From an uncultured Eubacteriales bacterium (GTDB taxonomy: Bacteria > Bacillota > Clostridia > Christensenellales > Aristaeellaceae), in NCBI GenBank assembly GCA_902801765.1, contig CADCJO010000011.1, positions 1 through 61,879 on the forward strand: a stretch of 61,879 nt of DNA. The letters run 5' to 3'. Shown piece by piece: positions 9,680-17,018 of the stretch. The first letter of the stretch is position 1. The number at the start of each line of letters is the position of its first letter. Made by a program: the position numbers and the translations under genes. Below the pieces are notes generated by a model that worked only from the letters and a program-made list of their open reading frames with translations, searched no databases and was not told the origin of the DNA.

Positions 9680-10015
9680 TTATTTCATCAACTTTTGTAG
9701 CGTTAAAAGAAGTTCGTCAATCGTCTCGTCCTTGCCCGCCAAAATGTCCCGCTTCACGCAGGTTTTGATGTGTTCGCCCAGCAGCTCCCGGTTGAACGCC
9801 GCCAACGCCGCGTTCACCGCCGCCACCTGTACCAGAATGTCCGTACAGTAGGCGTTCTTTTCCACCATCCCGCGGATACCGCGAATCTGGCCTTCGATGC
9901 GGTTCAGCCGATGAATCAGCTTTTTGTATTCTTCCTCGCCGCGCTGTTTGGTTTTGTGGGAGCAGGCTTCTTCCCCGCCCAGCATTTCCCCGCAGCAGCA
10001 TGTTTCTTCGTTCAT
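9680..10015 (-). CDS. csoR: Copper-sensing transcriptional repressor CsoR
   Basis: This 111-residue all-helical repressor releases DNA when it binds Cu(I). The Cu ligands of the family appear as C57 (in AYCTDI), H82 and C86 (in EHIKTC). The start is ATG 10015, with GGGAGG at 10023-10028; longer in-frame starts would run through the operator. An odd feature is an N-terminal extension with a CCC triplet and another Cys at residue 18, which could be an extra metal site. It is the first gene of the csoR-copA operon and sits next to two GGGTAT/ATACCC palindromes, so it is very probably autoregulated. Confidence 0.95.
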   Translation of the reverse strand: MNEETCCCGEMLGGEEACSHKTKQRGEEEYKKLIHRLNRIEGQIRGIRGMVEKNAYCTDILVQVAAVNAALAAFNRELLGEHIKTCVKRDILAGKDETIDELLLTLQKLMK

Positions 10016-10032
10016 GGCGTTTCCTCCCATCA

Positions 10033-10051
10033 GATACCCCATCAGGGTATC
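10033..10051. promoter_or_regulatory. CsoR operator 1 (start-site proximal)
   Basis: An inverted repeat GATACCC-5-GGGTATC lies just downstream of the csoR -10 box, about where transcription would begin. Its arms match the G/C-tract palindromes bound by CsoR-type copper repressors. Confidence 0.7.
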
Positions 10052-10054
10052 TGC

Positions 10055-10083
10055 ATTATATACCCCATTGGGGTATTTGTCAA
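10055..10083 (-). promoter_or_regulatory. Sigma-A promoter of csoR-copA
   Basis: The complement reads TTGACA (10078-10083), a 17-base spacer, and TATAAT (10055-10060): a perfect consensus promoter. The spacer is filled by the second CsoR palindrome, so repressor and RNA polymerase cannot bind together. Confidence 0.9.
10060..10076. promoter_or_regulatory. CsoR operator 2 (inside the promoter spacer)
   Basis: ATACCCC-ATT-GGGGTAT is a perfect 7-bp inverted repeat between the -35 and -10 boxes of the csoR promoter, the expected position for copper-dependent repression. Confidence 0.8.
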
Positions 10084-10101
10084 GTATCTTACAAAACATG
10101 C

Positions 10102-10130
10102 TTGCTTTTTCCCGCCGTTTCGGGTATAAT
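10102..10130 (+). promoter_or_regulatory. Promoter for the ABC-F gene
   Basis: TTGCTT (10102-10107), a 17-base spacer and TATAAT (10125-10130) face right, divergent from the csoR promoter. Transcription would begin near 10137, giving a leader of about 240 nt before the ABC-F start codon. Confidence 0.65.
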
Positions 10131-10161
10131 GAACCTGAAAACAAACGAAAGAGGTGGAAGG

Positions 10162-10173
10162 ATGCGCAAATAA
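10162..10173 (+). CDS. Three-codon leader peptide (Met-Arg-Lys)
   Basis: ATG CGC AAA TAA follows a purine-rich GAGGTGG at 10151-10157. Very short reading frames like this precede ribosome-protecting ABC-F genes and couple antibiotic-induced ribosome stalling to read-through of a leader terminator. That role is inferred from its position. Confidence 0.5.
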   Translation: MRK

Positions 10174-10227
10174 TGGTTCTGCCGTCGTGACCGGATGAGG
10201 TCATAAGACAAGCGGGCAAAGAGGATG

Positions 10228-10317
10228 AAGCATGTTTTCGCATGCCTTGTTTTATTGTGCCCCGGCAGGCCAGAAACGCGCGTCTTTTTTGTGTTCATTC
10301 CGCGCGCTTTTTTCGCG
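10228..10317 (+). promoter_or_regulatory. Candidate transcription attenuator in the ABC-F leader
   Basis: The leader has a GCATG/CATGC hairpin (10230-10245) followed by a T-rich stretch. Further on, two CGCGCG tracts (about 10276 and 10303) can pair ahead of a T6 run at about 10309. In addition, GCAGGCC in the 10260s can pair with GGCCTGC near 10344. The layout of short reading frame, competing hairpins and T-runs fits attenuation; the exact pairing is uncertain. Confidence 0.45.
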
Positions 10318-10374
10318 CCGTCATGCAGAATAAAGACCGTACCGGCCTGCGAACGGATGATTCGGAGGTTTTTT

Positions 10375-11895
10375 ATGGCGCGGATACAGGTTTCGCATTT
10401 AACGTTTGCTTATGAGGGCAGCCCCGATCTGATTTTTAACGACGCTTCTTTTGCCGTGGATACGGACTGGAAGCTGGGCTTCATCGCCCGCAACGGACGG
10501 GGCAAAACGACCTTGCTGAAAATTCTCTGCGGCGAGCTGCCCGACCACGGCGCGGTGAGCGCGCCGGTGCAGTTTGACTATTTTCCTTTTGCTGTTTCAA
10601 ATCCAGAAAAAACGCCGCTGGACATCGCGGCGGACATGGACGCGGAAGGGCAGATATGGCGATTCTTAAAGGAAATCGCCTTGCTGGACGTGGCGGACGA
10701 CATTCTCTCCCGGCCTTTTTTTTCCTTATCGGGCGGTGAACAGGCCAAGGTGCTTTTGGCCGCGCTATTCGCCCGGGAGCACCATTTCCTGTTGATTGAT
10801 GAGCCCACCAACCATCTGGATATGAAAGGCCGCGAAGTGATGAGCCGCTACCTGAACGGCAAGAAGGGCTTCATCCTGGTGTCCCACGACCGGGCATTCC
10901 TGGACGGCTGCGTGGATCATGTGCTGTCCATCAACCGGGCGAACATCGAGGTGCAGAAGGGCAATTTCTCCACCTGGGAGGAAAACAAGCGGCGGCAGGA
11001 CGAATTCGAGTTGAACGAAAACGAACGGCTGAAAAAGGAAATCGGCGCGTTAAAGGCTTCCGCCCGGCAGGCATACGCCTGGGCCGATCACGCGGAAGGA
11101 CAAAAGATTGGCATCCGTCCGGGTGGACGGGAAAAAAGCTTGGATGCAAGAGCCTACTATGGTGAAAAATCCCGCCGGATGCAGCAGCGGCGAAAGAACC
11201 TGGAAAACCGGATGGAAAAAGAAATCGAAGAAAAGGAAGGGCTGCTCAAAAACCTGGAACGGGCGGACGACCTGAAAATCTTCCCGCTCTCCCATCCTTC
11301 CGGACACTTGATCGAATGCCGGGACGCGGTCATCCGCTACGGGGACAGAACCATTCTGTCCGGCTTAAACTTCACTTTGTTCAACGGCGATATTCTGGCC
11401 CTGACCGGCAAAAACGGCTGCGGCAAAACCAGCGTGATCAAAGCACTGACGGGCGAAGTGCAGCCCTCCGCAGGGGAAATCAAACTGGCCAGCGGCTTGA
11501 TTCTGTCTGTTGTGCCGCAGCAGGCGCATCTGCGCGGCGATATGCGCTCCTTCATTCAGGAAAGCGGCATCGACGAAACGCTGTTCAAGACCATCCTGCG
11601 GAAGCTGGATTTCAAACGGGAGCAGTTCGACAAGCCGCTGGAAGCGCTCAGCGCGGGCCAGCAGAAGAAAGCCCTGATCGCCCGCAGCCTGTGCCAGCAG
11701 GCGCATCTGTACGTGTGGGACGAGCCGCTGAACTTTATCGACCTGCTTTCCCGGATGCAGATCGAACGTTTGATTTCTCAGTTCCGCCCCACGATGCTGC
11801 TGGTGGAACACGACAAAACCTTCCTGGAGCATCTGAACGCCCGCATCCTGCGGCTGGACGCGGAAAAGGAGATGGACAAAACCGGAAAAATGTAA
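10375..11895 (+). CDS. Lsa-like ABC-F ribosomal protection protein
   Basis: This is a 506-residue soluble protein with two ABC domains and no membrane segments. The start is ATG 10375, with GGAGG at 10364-10368; upstream in-frame codons belong to the leader. Walker A of domain 1 is GRGKTT at residues 41-46, followed by an LSGGEQ signature and DEPTNHLD. Domain 2 has GKNGCGKT, LSAGQQ and a WDEPLNFID segment typical of the Lsa/Vga branch. Between the domains is a charged coiled-coil linker, which in this family reaches the peptidyl-transferase centre and displaces drugs. Family members give resistance to lincosamides, streptogramin A and pleuromutilins; the actual spectrum here is unknown. It has its own promoter and an attenuator-like leader. 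Confidence 0.88.
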   Translation: MARIQVSHLTFAYEGSPDLIFNDASFAVDTDWKLGFIARNGRGKTTLLKILCGELPDHGAVSAPVQFDYFPFAVSNPEKTPLDIAADMDAEGQIWRFLKEIALLDVADDILSRPFFSLSGGEQAKVLLAALFAREHHFLLIDEPTNHLDMKGREVMSRYLNGKKGFILVSHDRAFLDGCVDHVLSINRANIEVQKGNFSTWEENKRRQDEFELNENERLKKEIGALKASARQAYAWADHAEGQKIGIRPGGREKSLDARAYYGEKSRRMQQRRKNLENRMEKEIEEKEGLLKNLERADDLKIFPLSHPSGHLIECRDAVIRYGDRTILSGLNFTLFNGDILALTGKNGCGKTSVIKALTGEVQPSAGEIKLASGLILSVVPQQAHLRGDMRSFIQESGIDETLFKTILRKLDFKREQFDKPLEALSAGQQKKALIARSLCQQAHLYVWDEPLNFIDLLSRMQIERLISQFRPTMLLVEHDKTFLEHLNARILRLDAEKEMDKTGKM

Positions 11896-11901
11896 TATAC
11901 T
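11873..11901 (+). promoter_or_regulatory. Promoter for the nucleotidyltransferase gene
   Basis: TGGACA (11873-11878), a 17-base spacer and TATACT (11896-11901) overlap the last codons of the ABC-F gene and lie about 40 bp before the next start codon. Confidence 0.6.
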
Positions 11902-11940
11902 GTGAAAGGTTTTTGAAAGCAATCCCAGGAGGTATCAGAT

Positions 11941-12858
11941 ATGAAGAAACCGCAATTGGTGATCATGGCCGCGGGGCTGGGCAGCCGCTTCGGGGGGCTC
12001 AAGCAGATGGCGCCCGTGGACCCGCAGAATCACTGGATCATCGACTATTCCATTTTTGACGCCGTGCGGGCGGGCTTTGGCGACATCATCCTGATCGTGA
12101 AGCCTGAAAACGAGCAGCTCTTCCGCGACACGCTAGGCAAGCGAATCGGCGGCGCGGCGAATATCGTGTACGTGCATCAACGTCCCGAAGTACTGCCCGC
12201 GGGCTTTTCCGTGCCCGAAGGCCGGGTGAAGCCCTGGGGCACCGCCCACGCCGTGCTCTGCGCCAAGGACGTGATCGACGCGCCCTTCTCCGTCATCAAC
12301 GCCGACGACTTCTACGGCAAGGATTCCTTTAAAACCATCCACGATTATCTGGTATCCGATCATCCCGCCGACGAATACGCCATGGTGGGCTATCAGGTGG
12401 AAAACACCCTGACCGAAAACGGTCATGTAGCCCGCGGCGTGTGCGCCATGGACGAGAGCGGCCGGTTCCTGACCGGCATCGTGGAGCGCACCCACATCGA
12501 GCCCCGGGACGGCGGCGCGGCCTTCACCGAGGACGACGGCAAAACCTTCACCTTCCTGCCCAACGGCACCACGGTGTCCATGAATTTCTGGGGCTTCACG
12601 CCGGAAATCCTCAAAGAAATCGAAGGAAGGTTCGCTTCGTTCCTGGCGGAAAACCTGCCCAAGAATCCGCTCAAATGCGAATACTTCCTGCCCCTGATCC
12701 CCAATCAGCTGATTGCCGAGGGCAAAGCCAAGGTGCGGGTGCTGCCCTGCCCCGAAAAGTGGTACGGCGTCACCTATCAGCCCGACATGCCCCAGGTGCA
12801 GGCCGCCATCGCCCAGATGAAGAAGGACGGTCTGTATCCTCTTTCCCTCTGGAAATAA
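11941..12858 (+). CDS. Sugar-phosphate nucleotidyltransferase-like protein
   Basis: A 305-residue protein of the NTP-transferase fold. The N-terminal MAAGLGSRFGGLKQ is the nucleotide-binding loop of enzymes that make NDP-sugars or related activated compounds. An INADDFYG segment near residue 120 supplies the metal-binding aspartates. The start is ATG 11941, after an AGGAGG at about 11928. No sugar-pathway genes are adjacent, so the substrate cannot be named. It has its own promoter at the end of the ABC-F gene and ends in a strong terminator. Confidence 0.8.
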   Translation: MKKPQLVIMAAGLGSRFGGLKQMAPVDPQNHWIIDYSIFDAVRAGFGDIILIVKPENEQLFRDTLGKRIGGAANIVYVHQRPEVLPAGFSVPEGRVKPWGTAHAVLCAKDVIDAPFSVINADDFYGKDSFKTIHDYLVSDHPADEYAMVGYQVENTLTENGHVARGVCAMDESGRFLTGIVERTHIEPRDGGAAFTEDDGKTFTFLPNGTTVSMNFWGFTPEILKEIEGRFASFLAENLPKNPLKCEYFLPLIPNQLIAEGKAKVRVLPCPEKWYGVTYQPDMPQVQAAIAQMKKDGLYPLSLWK

Positions 12859-12898
12859 AGCAATTTCCCTTCCAAGCTCTTGCGAAGGATATAAAAAG

Positions 12899-12943
12899 CC
12901 TTTCAGCGCGGCCGTTCGCACGGTCAAGACTGAAAGGTTTTTT
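12899..12943. terminator. Bidirectional terminator between convergent genes
   Basis: A CCTTTCAG/CTGAAAGG stem (12899-12906 with 12930-12937) has TTTTTT to its right and an A-rich run to its left. It can therefore stop transcription of both the nucleotidyltransferase (forward) and the DUF4097-like gene (reverse). Confidence 0.85.
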
Positions 12944-12981
12944 GTTATACTGATGCTATCCTATACGGTTTAGGAACAGGA

Positions 12982-13944
12982 TTATTTTTCCGCCAGTTTC
13001 AGGTCGCCGCTGGTTGTGCTCACCGTCACGGCAGAGGCGCCGTCGCCGATCACCTCATGATAGGATTTTGCCCCGCCCTTTCCGTTCAGGCTGCCGCTGT
13101 TTGTGGTGTAGTCCACCGTCATGCCGGAGCCGTGCACTGCGGACAGCCGGATATCGCCGCTGGTGCAGCCAATCTCAACCTGTCCGCACCGATACAGGCC
13201 GATCGTGATGTCGCCGGAGGTTGTTTTGATCCTGGCTTCTTCCGCCTTGACCGCATCCAGCTCAGTGTCGCCGGAGGTGCATTGCGCATTGAATGTTTTG
13301 GCGTCAATCGGTCCGCTGGAAATGTTGCCGCTGGTGCTTTGCAGCGCCACCGCGTCTGCCATGGCGTTGACCAATTTGATTTTTCCAGAGGTGCAGTTCA
13401 TTTTGATCTGCTTCTTTGCCCGAAGCGCCCCGGCTTCAATGGAACCGCTGGTCACTTCCACGAGGATTTCCTCAGCGTCGAGAGCGCCCAGCTCGATTTC
13501 ACCCGAGGTGGCTTTCAGGGCAACGTCCTTCAGCTGGTGGTCGCCGGTGATGATTTCACCGCTGGTCACATTCACCGTCAGCGCAATATCCTTGGGGATT
13601 TCGACCGTGACGCGTTTTTGTACGTCTTTCAGCGTTCCGGTATACCCCGATTTCCAGTACTGGATGCGCAGCGTTTTCCCATCCAGCCACCAGCGCATCA
13701 GCTGATCTTCCGTCAGCTTGTCCGTTTTTTCCGTAACGGACAGCGTCGTGCCGGTGCTTTCCTTCACTTCCACACGTCCCGCCGTCCAATTGATTTCCAC
13801 CGCTTCCACGGCGGCCGCGTCGTAGGTGAAGTTCCCGATCGTATACTTGTCGGCGTTGGGATAGCTGTCGCGCACCGCGAATCCGCAGCCGCAGACCGTC
13901 AGGCACAGCGCAATCAGCAGCAGTCCGCATACCATTTTCTTCAT
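12982..13944 (-). CDS. DUF4097-like beta-repeat lipoprotein
   Basis: The start ATG 13944 begins a 320-residue protein with a signal peptide ending in VCGC, a plausible lipobox, so it is probably anchored to the outer face of the membrane. From about residue 130 onward, ten turns carry a TSG (once NSG) tripeptide followed by D/E/S/K and alternating hydrophobic residues. This is the pattern of DUF4097-type right-handed beta-repeat proteins. The biochemical function of this family is not known. It has its own promoter and is convergent with the nucleotidyltransferase. The N-terminal part before the repeats has no motif I recognise. Confidence 0.8.
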   Translation of the reverse strand: MKKMVCGLLLIALCLTVCGCGFAVRDSYPNADKYTIGNFTYDAAAVEAVEINWTAGRVEVKESTGTTLSVTEKTDKLTEDQLMRWWLDGKTLRIQYWKSGYTGTLKDVQKRVTVEIPKDIALTVNVTSGEIITGDHQLKDVALKATSGEIELGALDAEEILVEVTSGSIEAGALRAKKQIKMNCTSGKIKLVNAMADAVALQSTSGNISSGPIDAKTFNAQCTSGDTELDAVKAEEARIKTTSGDITIGLYRCGQVEIGCTSGDIRLSAVHGSGMTVDYTTNSGSLNGKGGAKSYHEVIGDGASAVTVSTTSGDLKLAEK

Positions 13945-13996
13945 CGCTTTTTCCCCCGTGTATCCATCATGCAGAATTCCCGTTCTTTCGTTCTCT

Positions 13997-14025
13997 ATCA
14001 TAGCACAGCGCGGACATTTCGTCCA
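13997..14025 (-). promoter_or_regulatory. Promoter of the DUF4097-like gene
   Basis: On the complement, TGGACG (14020-14025), 17 bases and TATGAT (13997-14002) lie about 53 bp upstream of the start codon. Confidence 0.55.
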
Positions 14026-14084
14026 GTTAGAAATTGATGAGAAAACCGTGATATCACGCTTTCTCATATCATTCATAACAGCAT

Positions 14085-14120
14085 AAAAAGGCGTTTCCAA
14101 GCAATGTGCCTGGAAACGCC
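14085..14120 (-). terminator. Terminator of the ABC importer/nuclease operon
   Basis: On the complement, GGCGTTTCCA pairs perfectly with TGGAAACGCC (14090-14099 with 14111-14120) and is followed by TTTTT. It lies 35 bp after the last gene of the operon. Confidence 0.9.
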
Positions 14121-14154
14121 TTGCTGATTGATAAAACGGAAGGATGGATTACGA

Positions 14155-15684
14155 TTAAATGCCCAGGACTTCCTTGACTTGAGCGAAGAAAGCCTGCAGG
14201 GATTCCTGGTCGTCTTCCACAAGCTGCTTCGCGGCTTCCACCAGCTCGGCCACCTTCTTGGTAAATTCGCCTTCCGGATCCTGTTTCTTCGCTTCCTCGA
14301 GCAGGTCGTTCAGGAAGGAACGGATCTGTTCCACCTCGGACGCAGTGAAGGACTTGGTTTGTTCCACATTCTCGTTCAGTTCGCCGAGCATGGATTCCAG
14401 GCCGCTGCCCAGCTCGTTCACAAAGACGCCAAAGCCTTCCTTCAAGGTATCAAGGAAGCCGCCGGAGGATTCCTTCAGGTTTGTCAGCGAATTCTTGACT
14501 TCGCCCACCAGGGAGGAAATTTCCGCTTCGTAGCCGGTGGTGTCGAGGCCCAGCTCGCCCAGGAGACCCAGCACGAAGGATTCGGCGGATTCATCTTCGG
14601 CCGCAGGCGCTTCGGCTGCAGGTTCTTCGGCAGCGGGCACTTCCGCGGCGGGAATGGGGTCGGTCGCCGCTTCGTCAAAGGGAACGAAGGTGCAGCCCTT
14701 GTCAAATTCGATGGTGCCCTTGTAGTTCTTGATGGTGCCGGTAACGGTGATGAGGTCGCCTTCCTTCAGGGCTTCCGCGCCTTCGCCGGTCAGGCGGTAG
14801 CACTGCACGGTGTAGCCTTCCAGGCCGGGCACGTCGATGTTGACGGTGATATTCTTGTATTCATCGCTGTAGGCGGAGGGGATGGCGGAGATCGCGCCGG
14901 TCATGGTGGATTCGTGGCTCAGGGCCGCGCCGTCTTCCAGACCATAGGCGAACATAGCCACGCGGGCGCTCTGGGCGTACGCCTGGGGCAGCGGGTATTC
15001 GCCTTCGGCGGGCAGCATGAAGCAGGCCTTGTCGAATTCGATGGTGCCCTTGTAATTCTTGATGGTGCCCAGGACGGTGATGATGTCACCCACTTGAAGC
15101 GCGGCGCCGCCGGTCAGACGGTAGCACTGGATGATCTGATCGGCCAGATCGCCCACCTGGATGTTGACGGTGATATTGTTGTAGTCCGCGCTGTAAGCGG
15201 AAGGAATGGCTACGATGGTGCCGGTCAGAACCGTGGGCGTGGGCAGGGCCGCGCCGTCGTCCAGGCCATAGGCCACGGCCACGATTTCTTCATCCGTCAT
15301 CAGGTCCAGGTTGATGGCGGCGGGGACCACGCGGTCAAAGGAAACGCTGACGGAATTGCCCGCGGCGTCCAGAATGGTGGCGGTCAGCTTGTAGCTGACT
15401 TCCTTGGGGTTGTCCTCGTTCACGTCGATCTTCACCAGGCCGCTTTCCTCGCGGGTCACGGTGATGGTGTCGGAATCGGTGGTCCATTCGACGGTGTAGT
15501 TTTCGTCCTCGCCGGGCACGGTGCCCACCAGCTCATAATCCTTGGGGGTGGAGGCGGGCTTGTTCTTGTACATCAGGTTGATGTAGCTGCGGGCGTCCTT
15601 GAGGGCCTGGGTTTCGTCGGCCAGGGCGGAGCATACGCTCAGCGCCATGCACAGCGCCAGGAGCAAAGCAAGCGTTTTCTTCAT
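14155..15684 (-). CDS. Secreted protein with two OB-fold-like repeats
   Basis: A 509-residue exported protein with a signal peptide ending in SALA-DE. Residues about 30-125 look like a beta-sandwich. Two homologous modules follow at about 130-235 and 245-345. Each carries the pattern GxIxAIPSAYS, NITVNI, CYRLTG and GTIKNYKGTIEFD, which resembles OB-fold nucleic-acid-binding domains. A stretch rich in E, A and P precedes a helical C-terminal third. The gene starts 18 bp after the secreted nuclease, so the two probably act together outside the cell. It is the last gene of the operon and is followed by a terminator. The DNA- or RNA-binding role is inferred from the fold pattern and context. Confidence 0.65.
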   Translation of the reverse strand: MKKTLALLLALCMALSVCSALADETQALKDARSYINLMYKNKPASTPKDYELVGTVPGEDENYTVEWTTDSDTITVTREESGLVKIDVNEDNPKEVSYKLTATILDAAGNSVSVSFDRVVPAAINLDLMTDEEIVAVAYGLDDGAALPTPTVLTGTIVAIPSAYSADYNNITVNIQVGDLADQIIQCYRLTGGAALQVGDIITVLGTIKNYKGTIEFDKACFMLPAEGEYPLPQAYAQSARVAMFAYGLEDGAALSHESTMTGAISAIPSAYSDEYKNITVNIDVPGLEGYTVQCYRLTGEGAEALKEGDLITVTGTIKNYKGTIEFDKGCTFVPFDEAATDPIPAAEVPAAEEPAAEAPAAEDESAESFVLGLLGELGLDTTGYEAEISSLVGEVKNSLTNLKESSGGFLDTLKEGFGVFVNELGSGLESMLGELNENVEQTKSFTASEVEQIRSFLNDLLEEAKKQDPEGEFTKKVAELVEAAKQLVEDDQESLQAFFAQVKEVLGI

Positions 15685-15702
15685 GATTTGCGTTCTCCTT
15701 TA

Positions 15703-16995
15703 TCAGTCGTTATGGATGGTCAGACCATCCGGGGTGTATACGCGGAGATAGAAGGTGCTTTCATTTCCTTCCGCAATGCCGCGTACGTCAATGATTTTGT
15801 CGTAGAAGTCCGTATCGGCAAACGTCCCGTCGGCGGCCAGCGTCACCAGCACAGGATATTTCGTGTCCCCGCCGCAGGTGAGGTAGCGCAGCAGGCCGGA
15901 ATCCGAATCGTGCACGGCGGTCACATGCAGTCCGCTCATGGCGACGGACGTATCCAGCACCAGAAAGGGATAGGGATATTCTTCCTGAACGCCGTCGGCT
16001 GTTTCCAGGGAGACGGCGCTGCCCCACGTTTCCGGTGCGGTTTCCTTCCAGCTGGGTTCATGGCCTTCGCTGAGCTTCTGGATGTTGCCGGGGTCCTTGG
16101 GCTTCATCATGCGGTAATTCAGCCCGGCCACCTGCCAGGAATGGCCCGCTTCGTAATACTGCACGGTGCCCACGATGCGGGCCTCGTTGCCCACGTGGAG
16201 CACCTCCAGCCCGCCGCCGCTGAGATTGAAGCCGTAATAGGCGGTGAAGCCGAAGTACAGGCCGGTTTCCTCGTCGTAGTCCTCAATGAATACGGCGTTG
16301 CTGTGGTTCACGGTGATGATGCCGCTGAACGCCACCTTTTTGCCTTCGTAGGCTTCGGGGTGGAGCCGCAGCTCCTTGATGGTCAGCTCGATGGCGTCGC
16401 CGTAATAGAAGTCTGGGTCCTTCTCGCCGGAATAGATATGCAGCTTGTTGGCCCTTGCCTGGGCCGCCGCGGCCAGGCAGGCTTCGCCATAGCGGTTGCC
16501 GCCCGCGTTGTTGGGCAGGGCCAGGCCGGTTTGCAGCAGCTCGATGTTCAGGTTCCGGTAGTTTTCTTCCCCGGCGGGTTTGTACCACACCCACACCAGG
16601 TCGCGGGTGGAGGTGGAGTCCGGGTTCCAGGCGGCGGTGTCCGATTCGATCAGGATCGCTTCGGCGTTCTCCAGCTTGTCCCGGGTGAAGGCGGAAGCCT
16701 TCTTGCCCCACTCCTCGATGCGTCCGGTGGATTCGGGCGTGTTGATGGCGATGTAGCGCGCTTTCAGCACGCCGCTTGATTCGATCTCCGTCGGCACGTT
16801 GAAATGCGTGGTGTCGCCGTCCACAAAGGTGCGTACCGTGACCTCCTGCTTGGCGGTTTCGGACTGCATGTCCAACGCGACGGAACCGGCCCAGTCTGCC
16901 TGGGTCGCCAGCTCCGCCGAACCGGAGGCGCAGAGGGAAACCGCCAGCAGGACGGCGCAGGCCAGGAGGGCCATGGTTCGCAGGTTACAGAGCAT
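15703..16995 (-). CDS. Secreted thermonuclease (SNase) with C-terminal OB-fold domain
   Basis: The start is ATG 16995, with GGAGGG at 17004-17009, giving 430 residues with a signal peptide. The SNase domain spans about 50-160. The catalytic arginines and glutamate of staphylococcal nuclease correspond to R80, E88 and R131, and the VDGDT calcium motif is at 58-62. The Ca2+ ligand equivalent to Asp40 is Asn85 here, a notable change. Residues about 205-300 form an OB-fold-like domain, and the rest is unassigned. The enzyme should cut DNA and RNA outside the cell, as secreted SNase proteins do. It begins 23 bp after the importer's binding protein, which suggests that it feeds the importer. Confidence 0.85.
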   Translation of the reverse strand: MLCNLRTMALLACAVLLAVSLCASGSAELATQADWAGSVALDMQSETAKQEVTVRTFVDGDTTHFNVPTEIESSGVLKARYIAINTPESTGRIEEWGKKASAFTRDKLENAEAILIESDTAAWNPDSTSTRDLVWVWYKPAGEENYRNLNIELLQTGLALPNNAGGNRYGEACLAAAAQARANKLHIYSGEKDPDFYYGDAIELTIKELRLHPEAYEGKKVAFSGIITVNHSNAVFIEDYDEETGLYFGFTAYYGFNLSGGGLEVLHVGNEARIVGTVQYYEAGHSWQVAGLNYRMMKPKDPGNIQKLSEGHEPSWKETAPETWGSAVSLETADGVQEEYPYPFLVLDTSVAMSGLHVTAVHDSDSGLLRYLTCGGDTKYPVLVTLAADGTFADTDFYDKIIDVRGIAEGNESTFYLRVYTPDGLTIHND

Positions 16996-17018
16996 CGCAA
17001 AGCCCTCCCTTCCGGCCT

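Noticed and set aside
14128-16779. An 883-codon forward reading frame
   Set aside because: It runs antisense to the OB-fold and nuclease genes, whose signal peptides, motifs and ribosome sites are convincing; its length reflects the GC-rich codon bias of the opposite strand.
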